NCBI RefSeq assembly: GCF_000940805.1
Contig: NZ_CP007142.1
Location: forward strand, 1,836,593-1,900,592
Reading direction: 5' to 3'
Length of the DNA stretch: 64,000 nucleotides
DNA from: Gynuella sunshinyii YC6258
Lineage (GTDB): Bacteria; Pseudomonadota; Gammaproteobacteria; Pseudomonadales; Natronospirillaceae
How positions within the stretch are numbered: the stretch's first letter is position 1; each line of letters starts with the position of its first letter. The notes under the pieces are model-generated. The model was not told the DNA's origin. It saw only the letters and a program-made list of their open reading frames with translations, and did not search any database. This document shows positions 9,248 through 18,280 of this stretch, piece after piece. Made by a program: the position numbers and the translations under genes.

Positions 9248-10504
9248 ATGTTGCGCCGGTTATACACCTTTCTGCTCACTCTTTTATTGCCTTTCATTTT
9301 TATGCGTCTATGGTTGAAGTCAAGATCATCCCCAGGGTATGGAAAAGGATGGTCCGAGCGGCTTGGGAAATGCGTGGTGCCTGAACATCGAGCTGTGATC
9401 TGGTTTCATGCTGTTTCGCTGGGTGAAAGCGTTGCCGCAACTCCTTTGATCGAACGATGCCAGCAAGAGCTCGCATCATTTGAATATCTAATCACCAATA
9501 CTACTGCCACCGGTGCTGAATATATTCAAAAGCATTTTGGTAACAGCGTTTTTCATCAGTACTTGCCTTACGATCATCCGTGGATTGTGCGTCGATTCTT
9601 GCGCAAACTGGCGCCCAAAATATTAGTTATTATGGAAACTGAAATGTGGCCAAACCTTCTGCATGAATGTGATAAAAAGAATATTACGGTTCTGCTGGCA
9701 AATGGAAGGATGAATCCGAAATCTGCGGGTCGATATTTAAAGGCCCCGGCGCTGACTGAACCGATGTTTGCCGCTATTCAAAAAGTGGCTGTTCAGACCG
9801 AAAGTGATTACCAGCAGTTTGTGCGCCTTGGTTTTGCCTCAGAGCAGCTTATTCTATGTGGCAATTTAAAATTTGATCAGGCGCTTGATGAAGACAAAAT
9901 CATCATAGGAAAACAGTGGTATCAACAATGGCAGCGTCCCGTCTGGATTGCCGCGTCGACGCACCAGGGGGAAGAGGATCTGGCTCTGGAGGTGCATAAA
10001 CGATTACTGCAGAGCTATCCGGATCTTTTACTGATTCTGGTGCCAAGGCATCCTGAACGATTTGATATGGTGGCCAATAAGGTTGAGTCCTATGGTCTGA
10101 ACTTTGTCCGTCACGGTCAGGAACAAATACCGCAGTCAGATACCCAGGTTTTTTTGGGCGACACTTTAGGTCAGTTGATCAGCTATTATCAGGCCAGCGA
10201 TATCTGTTTTGTAGGTGGTAGTCTGGTACCTGTTGGTGGGCATAATCCGTTAGAGCCGGCTGCCTTGGGGAAACCGGTACTCATGGGACCGGAAACCTTC
10301 AAGTGTGAAGATATTTGTAAGCAATTGAGCGAAGCTGGTGGTTTAGTGAGGGTAAGGACTGATTCATTGTTTAAGGAAGTGGACTTGTTACTGCAATCGC
10401 CTGCACGCAGAGAGCAATTGGCTGAAGCGGGAAAGCAGATGGTAGATCGTAGCAGAGGGGCTGTTATTCGGCAGTTTCACGTTATTGAGGAGATGCTGCG
10501 ATAA
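9248..10504 (+). CDS. waaA: 3-deoxy-D-manno-octulosonic acid (Kdo) transferase
   Basis: GT-B enzyme (family 30) attaching Kdo from CMP-Kdo to lipid IVA at the inner membrane. An N-terminal hydrophobic anchor (YTFLLTLLLPFIFMRLW) is followed by HAVSLGESVAATPLI, which carries the family's conserved Glu. Further family blocks are METEMWPN, NGRMNPKS, ASTHQGEE and the C-terminal GGSLVPVGGHNPLEPA. Its 418 residues match E. coli WaaA. It is convergent with tolC, the two separated by a hairpin. Confidence 0.95.
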   Translation: MLRRLYTFLLTLLLPFIFMRLWLKSRSSPGYGKGWSERLGKCVVPEHRAVIWFHAVSLGESVAATPLIERCQQELASFEYLITNTTATGAEYIQKHFGNSVFHQYLPYDHPWIVRRFLRKLAPKILVIMETEMWPNLLHECDKKNITVLLANGRMNPKSAGRYLKAPALTEPMFAAIQKVAVQTESDYQQFVRLGFASEQLILCGNLKFDQALDEDKIIIGKQWYQQWQRPVWIAASTHQGEEDLALEVHKRLLQSYPDLLLILVPRHPERFDMVANKVESYGLNFVRHGQEQIPQSDTQVFLGDTLGQLISYYQASDICFVGGSLVPVGGHNPLEPAALGKPVLMGPETFKCEDICKQLSEAGGLVRVRTDSLFKEVDLLLQSPARREQLAEAGKQMVDRSRGAVIRQFHVIEEMLR

Positions 10505-10518
10505 CACAGCATCTCCTC
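10487..10518. terminator. Perfect hairpin between convergent waaA and tolC
   Basis: A 12-bp perfect stem, 10487-10498 against 10507-10518, with an 8-base loop. It includes the waaA stop codon region. No long T tract follows on either strand, so it may be a weak bidirectional terminator or an mRNA 3'-end stabiliser. Confidence 0.5.
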
Positions 10519-10534
10519 ATTCCAGTCAGTTCGA

Positions 10535-11848
10535 TTATTCTGAGATCAGCATATTGTTCAGTGAAACCAGATCATCTTCAGTAATGACACCCGCAGCCTG
10601 CTTCAGCTTCAGGATATCCAGCAGGTAGTCATACTGCGCAGTCTGAAAGCTCAGCTTGCTGGAAAAAAGGGTGCTCTGTGCTGACAATACTTCAACGATA
10701 TTACGGGTGCCGACTTCATAACCAACCTGAGTGGCATCAAGGGCTTTAGAGCTCGATTCCACTGCTTTTTTCTGGGCTGCCACGTTTGCAATATCGGCTG
10801 TCAACTGACGGTGAGCCTGCCTGACTTCCAACTCAACATTGCGCTTGGTAAGCTCCAGATTCTGTAATGCTGAATTGTAGTTCAGGCCGGCCTCCAGAAT
10901 TTCGGCACTGGTTTTACCACCGGTGTAGATGGGAACGGTCAGAGAAATACCCACTTCCGTTACACCGTTATCCTCTGTTCCCAGAAGGGCATTTTCTTTC
11001 ATATAGTCAGAATATGTATAAGACACCGAACCTGCGAGGGTGGGTAAGCGGTTAGCCTTGTTGGCACCATAGCTTTTCTCAACGTATTTGGCGGTCTGGG
11101 TTACGGAACGGACGTCCGGGTGGGTTTTCAATGCGACACTGACCCACTCGCTGACACTGCCACTTTCAACTGCTGGCAGGGTAACTTCTTTCGGTAATAC
11201 CTTTAATTTGTCTGGTATCTGGCCGGTCAGAACCGCAAAATTCTGCAGTGCGGTATCATAGGTAGCCTCTGCTTCAATCAGGGAAACCTGTGTCGCATCG
11301 TATGAAGCCTGGGCATCCAGTACATCAGTGATTGCCGCCAGGCCCACCTCATATTGTTGCTCTGTTTGCTCCAGTTGGCGCTTGACGGCTTCCAGCTGAC
11401 TTTGAACTGATTCAACCGTGTCTTTGGCTGTCAAAACCGAGAAATAGTTCTCAGCTACACTGACCATCATCGTTTGTTGGGTGGAAAGGGTTTCGTATTT
11501 GGTTGCAGTTACATTTTCCTTGAAGGCATCATACAGCTTGATGGCGTAAAGGTTGAAAATAGCCTGGGTCAGTTCAACTTTGTACTTCATGACGCCCTTG
11601 TCAAAACGGACATCAGCGTCGTTGTCACCGGCGGAAGAAGATGCACCATAGCTGACACTACCTTCAACATTGGGCATCAGCAGGGCCAGTCCCTGTTTTG
11701 CCTGGGACTGGGCGATTTTTTCATCATTTGTATTGATAATCAGGGATGGATAAGACTCGACGGCTTGATTGTATAAGCTGATGAGATCTGACTCGGCATA
11801 GCTCATGGATGCGGTGCCAGCCAACAAAAGTGCTAAGATCTTTCTCAT
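10535..11848 (-). CDS. tolC: TolC-family outer membrane channel protein
   Basis: Outer membrane export duct for type I secretion and tripartite efflux. A cleavable signal peptide is visible (MRKILALLLAGTASMSYA, then ESD). The mature protein shows two repeated halves rich in heptads, with the family's TQAIFNLYAI and GISLTVPIYTGGKT strand segments and the VGTRNIVEVLSAQ block. About 437 residues, normal for TolC. I start at the internal ATG 11848 because it leads straight into the signal peptide; ATG 11860 is also possible. It is divergent from nudF, as in E. coli, with about 285 bp between them that should hold both promoters. Confidence 0.93.
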   Translation of the reverse strand: MRKILALLLAGTASMSYAESDLISLYNQAVESYPSLIINTNDEKIAQSQAKQGLALLMPNVEGSVSYGASSSAGDNDADVRFDKGVMKYKVELTQAIFNLYAIKLYDAFKENVTATKYETLSTQQTMMVSVAENYFSVLTAKDTVESVQSQLEAVKRQLEQTEQQYEVGLAAITDVLDAQASYDATQVSLIEAEATYDTALQNFAVLTGQIPDKLKVLPKEVTLPAVESGSVSEWVSVALKTHPDVRSVTQTAKYVEKSYGANKANRLPTLAGSVSYTYSDYMKENALLGTEDNGVTEVGISLTVPIYTGGKTSAEILEAGLNYNSALQNLELTKRNVELEVRQAHRQLTADIANVAAQKKAVESSSKALDATQVGYEVGTRNIVEVLSAQSTLFSSKLSFQTAQYDYLLDILKLKQAAGVITEDDLVSLNNMLISE

Positions 11849-12133
11849 GTGGAATTCCATAGTTGGTTTACTTAATGCCTCAGGATTATAAAAAAGGCAG
11901 TATTTTTTAATTTTGGTTTACCCGACTTTTACAGCTTAATTGGGTTAAACACACCACTTTAAAGTGTAAGTGGGACAGGATAGGCCTTTGTGTATCTCAT
12001 CGCTGTCGGGTTTGCCGAATGTGTTGCCAGCACTTAGGCGTGTTTTCACTAATCTAATGTATGAATGATTAAATAAAAACCCATTTATATATTAAATTTT
12101 TCTAATATAAAGTATGTATGATGGAGGTTATTT

Positions 12134-12724
12134 TTGGAATTCAAAATAATTAATCGGGAACGGGTATTTGATGGATTTTATAAGTTGGATCGTTTTCGGG
12201 TGCAACATGAACTGTTTAATGGTGGCATGAGCACAGAAATTGTGCGTGAAGTCATGGTGCGACCTGATGCAGTTTGTGTGTTGTTGTTTGATCCGACACT
12301 TGATCAGTTGGTATTTGTCGAACAGTTCAGGGTGGCAGCGAGTTTTCATGGTAGTCCCTGGTTATTGGAGCTGGTAGCCGGACTGATTGATAAAGACGAA
12401 ACACCAGAGCAGGTAGGACGGCGCGAAGCTATGGAGGAAGCAGGATTGACGCTGGGGCGTATGGAGAAAATCTGTAATTATCTGCCGTCTCCCGGAGGCT
12501 CAAATGAAAAAGTATTTCTCTACGTGGCCGAAGTGGATAGTGCCAACGCCGGCGGAATATATGGGCTGGAAGAGGAAGGGGAGGATATTAAAGTTCACGT
12601 TTTAACGACAGCCGAGGCTTTTTCTGCCCTGGAAAACGGAAAAATCAATAACGCAGCCGGTATTATGGCTTTGCAATGGTTACAATTACACAAGACACGT
12701 TTGCGATCACTCTGGAGTCATTGA
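12134..12724 (+). CDS. nudF: ADP-ribose pyrophosphatase (NUDIX)
   Basis: Hydrolyses ADP-ribose to AMP and ribose 5-phosphate. The NUDIX box is at about residues 80-102 (GLIDKDETPEQVGRREAMEEAGL), preceded by the NudF-specific LFNGGMSTEIVREV and ELVAG segments. 196 residues, slightly shorter than E. coli NudF at the N-terminus. The start is TTG 12134, supported by GGAGG at 12123-12127; no in-frame ATG lies upstream of the conserved region. First gene of the conserved nudF-yqiB-cpdA-yqiA-parE string. Confidence 0.92.
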   Translation: MEFKIINRERVFDGFYKLDRFRVQHELFNGGMSTEIVREVMVRPDAVCVLLFDPTLDQLVFVEQFRVAASFHGSPWLLELVAGLIDKDETPEQVGRREAMEEAGLTLGRMEKICNYLPSPGGSNEKVFLYVAEVDSANAGGIYGLEEEGEDIKVHVLTTAEAFSALENGKINNAAGIMALQWLQLHKTRLRSLWSH

Positions 12725-12727
12725 ATC

Positions 12728-13198
12728 TTGTCCTCATTCCGAATCCCAAAGAAGAAATATGTTCCGGACCTGGCGCATGACAGTGCGACTTGTGAGGGCA
12801 ACTATGCCAAATTGCAGAAAATCTTTCCTGATATGGAAGAAAATCAGCAATTAGAACTCGACCTGCATGACGGTAGACAGAGATATGCCAGAATACGATT
12901 AAAGGTACGGGAATGTTTTTCCTATACCGCAACGGTACAAATGGAAATCAGTTCTGTCATGCCTGTCAGCAAAAGTCTGCTGATCAGGGTATATCAGGAT
13001 GCCCGGATGGCGGAAGTTGTGAAAGGTGAAAGCGGACGTCAGCACAACGGTGTGTATCCTTATCCCAATGAGCAGATGTATCAGGTTGATGAAAAAGCAC
13101 AGCTGAATCGTTTTGTCTCAGAATGTTTGAGCCAATGTCTGAGCGATGGTCATATTGTCGAGTCTGCCGTACTGGATAGACTTTTTTCACAAATGTGA
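12728..13198 (+). CDS. yqiB: YqiB-like DUF1249 protein
   Basis: 156 residues, a soluble protein of the DUF1249 family. Function is unknown, but it is consistently found between nudF and cpdA in gammaproteobacteria, as here. Typical blocks are CEGNYAKLQKIFPDM near residue 18 and the C-terminal LNRFVSECLSQCL. The start is TTG 12728, three bases after the nudF stop, so translational coupling is likely. No in-frame ATG precedes the conserved N-terminus. Confidence 0.85.
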   Translation: MSSFRIPKKKYVPDLAHDSATCEGNYAKLQKIFPDMEENQQLELDLHDGRQRYARIRLKVRECFSYTATVQMEISSVMPVSKSLLIRVYQDARMAEVVKGESGRQHNGVYPYPNEQMYQVDEKAQLNRFVSECLSQCLSDGHIVESAVLDRLFSQM

Positions 13199-13307
13199 GC
13201 AAAACTTCTAAATACAATAACTATCCTGGTTTTTTTCCTGTTGTGAGTCTATGACTATAAAAATAAGTATGTAAAAATGGCTTCAGGATAAACGGATACT
13301 GTATGTT

Positions 13308-14105
13308 TTGAGTCAGAAAACTCCTTTTCAGCTTATTCAAATTACCGATCCTCATCTTCACGCAGGCGAAGAGGGTACCTTATTAGGATTGCAGACACAG
13401 AAAAGTCTTGATCTGGTGCTCGATAAAATTCGGGAAGAGCAGCCGGTTATTGATGCACTTATAGCAACAGGTGATATCGCACAGGATAGTTCCCTGCAGG
13501 CTTATCAGCGCTTTAAAACCATCTTGGAAGGTTTTGGAGTGACTATCCGCTGGTGTCCGGGTAATCATGATAATAAAAACACCATGAATCGGGCGGCAGA
13601 GAAATCTGAACTGATTGAAAAATTTATCGTGACAGATTTTTGGGTAATTTTGTTATTGGATTCCAGCGTTCCGCACAAAGTGTATGGTCGGTTTGGTCAC
13701 GATCAGTTTGAACTCGTTAATCAGGTGGCTGGTAAGTACCCTGATAAACATATTCTGATTGCTTTTCATCATCACCCGTTACCAATGGGGAGTCATTGGA
13801 TTGATCAGCAGCAAATTAAAAATGGTAGTGAGCTGTTAACGACTGTTCGCAAGTACCCCAACATTAAAGCGTTATTGTGGGGGCATGTGCATCAGGAACG
13901 GGATGAGGTTATTGATGGACTGCGATTCATTTCCACGCCATCCACCTGTGTTCAGTTCGAGCCACATTCTGAAGACTTCTCAATTGATAAAACCGGACCC
14001 GGTTACCGCTGGCTGAAATTGTATGACGATGGCTCGATAGAGACCGCTGTATCCAGAGTGCAAAATGTGGAATTTGAAATAGATTACAGCGTCAAAGGCT
14101 ACTGA
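13308..14105 (+). CDS. cpdA: 3',5'-cyclic-AMP phosphodiesterase
   Basis: Class III (metallophosphoesterase) phosphodiesterase lowering cAMP. All metal-binding motifs are visible in order: TDPHLH (residues 13-18), GDIAQD, GNHDN, the FHHHPLPMG histidines and GHVHQE. 265 residues, like E. coli CpdA (275). The start is TTG 13308 with only a weak purine stretch upstream. It is the third gene in a row here without an ATG start. About 110 bp separate it from yqiB, so it may have its own promoter. Confidence 0.92.
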   Translation: MSQKTPFQLIQITDPHLHAGEEGTLLGLQTQKSLDLVLDKIREEQPVIDALIATGDIAQDSSLQAYQRFKTILEGFGVTIRWCPGNHDNKNTMNRAAEKSELIEKFIVTDFWVILLLDSSVPHKVYGRFGHDQFELVNQVAGKYPDKHILIAFHHHPLPMGSHWIDQQQIKNGSELLTTVRKYPNIKALLWGHVHQERDEVIDGLRFISTPSTCVQFEPHSEDFSIDKTGPGYRWLKLYDDGSIETAVSRVQNVEFEIDYSVKGY

Positions 14106-14149
14106 GCATTACCCAAAACCCTCATTTACTGCCAGGGCAGGATTGCTTT

Positions 14150-14737
14150 CTGAAGAAAAAACTCGTTTTTCTACATGGATTTCTGAGTTCTCCTGACTCT
14201 GAAAAGGCGCAGATTCTGCGCCATAATCTGCATCTGTTCCCCCATGCCGTTGGCTTTGAAGTTCCACAAATTCCGCTGGATCTGAGTCGTGCTCAGGTTA
14301 TGCTGGCTGACTTGGTTGTGCAGAGTCGCCATAATGGTGTTGAACCGGTCTTTATCGGTAGCTCCCTGGGAGGTTTCTTTGCCTGGCAGCTGGCGGCAGA
14401 GTTTGCCGTCAAAGCGGTATTGGTAAACCCAGCGGTACAGCCCGATATCTCTTTACAACACTACCCTGACACTGTTCAAAATCCCTACACCGGCGAAACA
14501 CTCCATATAAATCAAAACGTTATCGAAACCCTGAAAAAATGGCGGGAGACTCGACGGATACCAAACAAACAGATTATGCTTGTGCTGCAGACAGGTGATG
14601 AGGTGTTGGATTACCGCGATGCACTTAGCCGGTTCCCGGTTTCTCAGGCACTTATTCAGCCCCGTGGAAGTCATCGCTTTGAACAGTTTGAAACCACACT
14701 TCCCGCCATCAGCCATTTTTTAAATTTAAATAAATAG
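14150..14737 (+). CDS. yqiA: YqiA-type esterase, probable CTG start
   Basis: Small alpha/beta-hydrolase esterase. The frame shows the family N-terminus LKKKLVFLHGFLSSPDS, the nucleophile elbow GSSLGG, then LVNPAVQPD, QTGDEVLDY and a C-terminal GSHRF histidine, giving a complete Ser-Asp-His set. The first in-frame ATG (14300) would remove the HGF strand, so it cannot be the true start. The only sensible initiator is CTG 14150, 8 bases after GGCAGG, which yields 195 residues against 193 in E. coli YqiA. Position between cpdA and parE matches E. coli. The rare start is inferred from homology and needs N-terminal data. Confidence 0.85.
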   Translation: MKKKLVFLHGFLSSPDSEKAQILRHNLHLFPHAVGFEVPQIPLDLSRAQVMLADLVVQSRHNGVEPVFIGSSLGGFFAWQLAAEFAVKAVLVNPAVQPDISLQHYPDTVQNPYTGETLHINQNVIETLKKWRETRRIPNKQIMLVLQTGDEVLDYRDALSRFPVSQALIQPRGSHRFEQFETTLPAISHFLNLNK

Positions 14738-14744
14738 ACACTCC

Positions 14745-16634
14745 ATGACGAATCAAAACTACAACGCTGAATCCATTGAAGTCCTGAGCGGTCTGGACCC
14801 GGTCCGTAAACGCCCCGGGATGTATACCGACACCACGCGCCCTAACCACCTGGCCCAGGAAGTGATTGATAACTCAGTGGATGAAGCTCTGGCCGGTCAT
14901 GCTGATCACATCGCGGTTATTCTATTTTCCGATGGGTCGTTATCCGTCGAAGATAATGGGCGCGGCATGCCTGTCGATATTCATCCGGAGGAAAAAGTCT
15001 CCGGTGTCGAACTCATCATGACCCGACTGCATGCCGGCGGCAAATTCTCAGGTAAAAACTACCAGTTCAGTGGGGGATTGCACGGTGTGGGGGTTTCCGT
15101 CGTAAATGCGCTCTCCAAAGTGCTCGAAGTGACCATCAAGCGCGATGGCAAAGTATACCGGATGGGTTTCAAAAACGGTGATAAGGCCGTTGAGCTTGAG
15201 GAAATCGGCACCTGTGGCAAAAAAACAACCGGTACCCTGATTCGTTTTATGCCAGATCCGAAGTATTTCGATTCGGATAAATTCCTGGTTTCCCGGTTGC
15301 GTCATATTTTGCGTGCCAAAGCAGTCTTGTGTCCGGGTTTGAAAGTCACGTTTGAGAACCAGGAAAAGCAGGAAAACGACGAGTGGTTTTATGAAGACGG
15401 CCTGCGTGACTACCTCAAGCTGAACACCCGGCTCTATGACACCGTCCCTGAAGAACCTTTTCATGGTTCCTTCTCCTCGGAAGAAGAAGGTGTTGACTGG
15501 GCGGTGCAGTGGTTACCCGAAGGCGGGGAACTGTTGCAGGAAAGCTATGTCAATCTGATTCCCACCTCCCAGGGCGGAACCCATGTAAACGGGTTCCGGA
15601 CCGGCCTGCTGGAATCCATGCGTGAATATTGTGAATTCCGCAACCTGTTGCCCAGGGGCATCAAACTATCACCCGAAGACATCTGGGACCGCTGCGCTTA
15701 TGTGCTATCTGCCAAAATGCGTGACCCACAGTTTGCCGGGCAAACCAAAGAGCGTCTGTCTTCCCGGCAGTCATCCGTATTTGTATCCGGAGTGGTCAAA
15801 GATGCTTTTGCGCTATGGTTGAACCAGCATACCGATGTCGGCGATCTGCTTGCTGAAATGGCAGTCAACAACGCTCAGAAGCGCATGCGGGCTGCCAAAA
15901 AAGTGGTTCGTAAAAAAGTCACCAGCGGCCCGGCATTGCCCGGTAAACTGGCAGACTGCTCCGGTGCCGATGCAATGGCTGGCGAACTGTTTCTGGTGGA
16001 AGGGGATTCCGCCGGCGGCTCAGCCAAGCAGGCACGTGACCGTCAATTTCAAGCCATCCTGCCGCTGCGTGGAAAAATTCTGAATACCTGGGAAGTGGAT
16101 TCCAATGAAATTCTCGCCTCGCAGGAAGTTCATGACATTGCGGTAGCGCTGGGAGTCGATGCAGACTCCAATGACCTTGACGGTCTGCGTTACGGTAAAG
16201 TGTGTATTCTGGCCGATGCCGATTCCGATGGACTGCATATTTCCACACTTTTATGCGCACTCTTTGTTCGGCATTTTCGCGCCCTGGTTGAAGCCGGTCA
16301 CGTATATGTTGCCATGCCTCCTTTATATCGTGTGGATATTGGCAAAGAAGTGGCCTATGCGCTCGATGAAAGCGAACTCAATGGCATTCTGGATCGCATA
16401 AAAGCCGAGAAAAAGAAAGCTAAACCCCAGGTAACCCGATTCAAAGGACTTGGTGAAATGAATCCTTTGCAGCTGCGTGAAACCACCATGGCCCCGGATA
16501 CCCGCAGACTGGTAAGACTGACCATTGAAGATGACGAACAAACGTTTGAAATGATGGACATGCTGCTGGCCAAAAAACGCAGTGGCGACCGCAAAAGTTG
16601 GCTCGAAGCAAAGGGTAATATGGCGGAGGTTTAG
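14745..16634 (+). CDS. parE: DNA topoisomerase IV subunit B
   Basis: ATPase subunit of topoisomerase IV, decatenating daughter chromosomes with ParC. The GHKL ATPase motifs are present: VIDNSVDEAL, DNGRGMPVDIHP and GGLHGVGVSVVNALS. The Toprim domain carries LVEGDSAGGSAKQ and the metal-binding DADSDG. 629 residues is standard for ParE; GyrB would be about 800. It starts 7 bp after yqiA and is probably co-transcribed. parC is not in the window. Confidence 0.96.
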   Translation: MTNQNYNAESIEVLSGLDPVRKRPGMYTDTTRPNHLAQEVIDNSVDEALAGHADHIAVILFSDGSLSVEDNGRGMPVDIHPEEKVSGVELIMTRLHAGGKFSGKNYQFSGGLHGVGVSVVNALSKVLEVTIKRDGKVYRMGFKNGDKAVELEEIGTCGKKTTGTLIRFMPDPKYFDSDKFLVSRLRHILRAKAVLCPGLKVTFENQEKQENDEWFYEDGLRDYLKLNTRLYDTVPEEPFHGSFSSEEEGVDWAVQWLPEGGELLQESYVNLIPTSQGGTHVNGFRTGLLESMREYCEFRNLLPRGIKLSPEDIWDRCAYVLSAKMRDPQFAGQTKERLSSRQSSVFVSGVVKDAFALWLNQHTDVGDLLAEMAVNNAQKRMRAAKKVVRKKVTSGPALPGKLADCSGADAMAGELFLVEGDSAGGSAKQARDRQFQAILPLRGKILNTWEVDSNEILASQEVHDIAVALGVDADSNDLDGLRYGKVCILADADSDGLHISTLLCALFVRHFRALVEAGHVYVAMPPLYRVDIGKEVAYALDESELNGILDRIKAEKKKAKPQVTRFKGLGEMNPLQLRETTMAPDTRRLVRLTIEDDEQTFEMMDMLLAKKRSGDRKSWLEAKGNMAEV

Positions 16635-17360
16635 AAATCCACCGCCCCCCAAGCTTAAATTTTTAGCTTATCAATAACAGGCAGGCATCATTAAGGGTGT
16701 CTGCGGTTTTCCCTTCTGGTACACTTTTTTCCTTATTTCTTATGTGTCGTTATTGTCTTTCAGGATAATTCAGGCAACACTTGTCGCTGGTATTATTGGT
16801 TATGCAGATAATAATAAAAAATGTTCTGACATGATCTGCCGCTGCGGCGCGATATCACTACAAGTGCTGTTGGTATGGAATGCTGAAAATTTGTGAGCCT
16901 TGTCACAGTTGACGGCCTTAGTGATTCTTGCATTCGGTTTATCTCCTATGTTCAGGATCTTCATGACCGGAACGGTGTCTGTCTATTGCAGGTTGTCATG
17001 ATGATATCTTGACTGACATTTACGATTGCATTTCATAAGTGCAGTAGGTTGGCGGGGGCATATGGCTGATAATACACACCCTGAGTTATGGCAATTTTTT
17101 ATAAGTGGTTTTTGTTTGAGGGGCCTCTGGATTATGTCGTCGAGGATGCCAGAACACAGTGAAAATTTGCAAAAAGCAGGAATTTATAAGCCATAAATGA
17201 TCGGTTTGAGCAGATTTTTAACACAGCATATAACAGCTCATATAGTTATTCAGAAGCACCTTAAGCATTACATGGGTGATGGGCATGCGGGGCCGGTTTG
17301 GTTATGGTCCTGCATCGACAAACCATCATTGACTTATCAATCACCAACGGAACATTAACA
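16635..17360. other. Gene-free stretch
   Basis: About 725 bases without a coding frame I can support. No strong terminator follows parE; a weak AAGCT/AGCTT hairpin lies near 16650-16672. Nothing else recognised. Confidence 0.5.
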
Positions 17361-18050
17361 ATGTCAAGAATTGTGAAGGCAATCGTACTGTTTTCCGGTA
17401 TGTGTATAAGTGTGTTGAGTCTCGCGGATGACCAACAGTTTAATATTTATCAGATTCAAGCTAATTCTGTGCGGGAAATTGAGAATAATGTTTTGGTCAT
17501 TACTTTAGTGGCCAGACATCAGTCGGATGAAGCACAGGATGCCAGTAAGGAAGTTAATCAGGATATGAATTGGGCGTTGTCACAGCTTAAGGACCGATCT
17601 GCCCTGAAGGTTTCGACGCTTAATTACACTACTCAGCCGGTATATCGGAATGATCGGATTATTGCCTGGGCGGTCAGTCAACAGCTGCGATTGGAAAGTG
17701 GTGAGATTGATACGTTGGCAGAGTTGAGTGGCCGACTGCAGCAGAAACTCAATATCAGCAATATGCAGTTCAAGGTCAGTGATGATTTGCAAAAGCAGGT
17801 TTCTGGTGATCTGATAAAGGATGCATTGGGATCCTTTAAAGATAAAGCTGACCTACTGGTCAAAATAATGGGGGCGAATGACTATCGCGTGGTTGACGTC
17901 AGCATTGATGAAGGAGGGCAGATGATGCCTTTCCAAAAGGCATTCAGATCTGAAATGGGCAACTCTTTTTCTGCAGCGGGTCCTGCTATCGAAGCTGGAG
18001 AGTCAAGTTTGTCCGTTAATCTGCACGGGTCTATACAGTTGTTGTTTTAA
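17361..18050 (+). CDS. SIMPL (DUF541) domain secreted protein
   Basis: 229 residues beginning with a signal peptide (MSRIVKAIVLFSGMCISVLS, then LADD). The rest resembles the SIMPL/DUF541 family of periplasmic or surface proteins, with an alternating strand-rich pattern (TLVARHQSDEAQDASKEVNQDMNWALSQL...; YRNDRIIAWAVSQQLRLES). Biochemical role is unknown; some family members are linked to oxidative-stress tolerance. I use ATG 17361 because it starts the signal peptide; longer in-frame starts exist. A hairpin follows directly. Confidence 0.75.
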   Translation: MSRIVKAIVLFSGMCISVLSLADDQQFNIYQIQANSVREIENNVLVITLVARHQSDEAQDASKEVNQDMNWALSQLKDRSALKVSTLNYTTQPVYRNDRIIAWAVSQQLRLESGEIDTLAELSGRLQQKLNISNMQFKVSDDLQKQVSGDLIKDALGSFKDKADLLVKIMGANDYRVVDVSIDEGGQMMPFQKAFRSEMGNSFSAAGPAIEAGESSLSVNLHGSIQLLF

Positions 18051-18062
18051 TAATACCTGCCG

Positions 18063-18082
18063 GACGGACCATCCGGTCCGTC
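18063..18082 (+). terminator. Hairpin after the SIMPL gene
   Basis: Perfect stem GACGGACC / GGTCCGTC with loop ATCC. A pyrimidine-rich run lies about 25-45 bases further on, so the terminator role is plausible but not strict. Confidence 0.5.
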
Positions 18083-18140
18083 TCAGGAAGTCCGATATTT
18101 GTCTGCTCTCTTCTTTTTTTATTTTTCTTTCATACCCATA

Positions 18141-18198
18141 AAAACGTTTTCATACTGTCATAGATGTGTCATTTGCTGTTTTGTACTTAAACGTTTCA
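18141..18198 (+). promoter_or_regulatory. Cra/FruR-like operator upstream of fbp
   Basis: TTAAACGTTTCA at 18187-18198 equals the operator sequence I recall for Pseudomonas putida Cra. A related copy, AAAACGTTTTCA, lies at 18141-18152. A TTGACA box starts near 18210. Cra controls gluconeogenic genes such as fbp in E. coli, so the location, about 83 bp before the fbp start, makes sense. Confidence 0.5.
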
Positions 18199-18280
18199 GA
18201 ATTTCATTTGTTGACATGACATATTTTCGCCGCAAAATGAGCTGATTCCTCCATTTTTTTGCATCGCGAGAGTTACTTAC

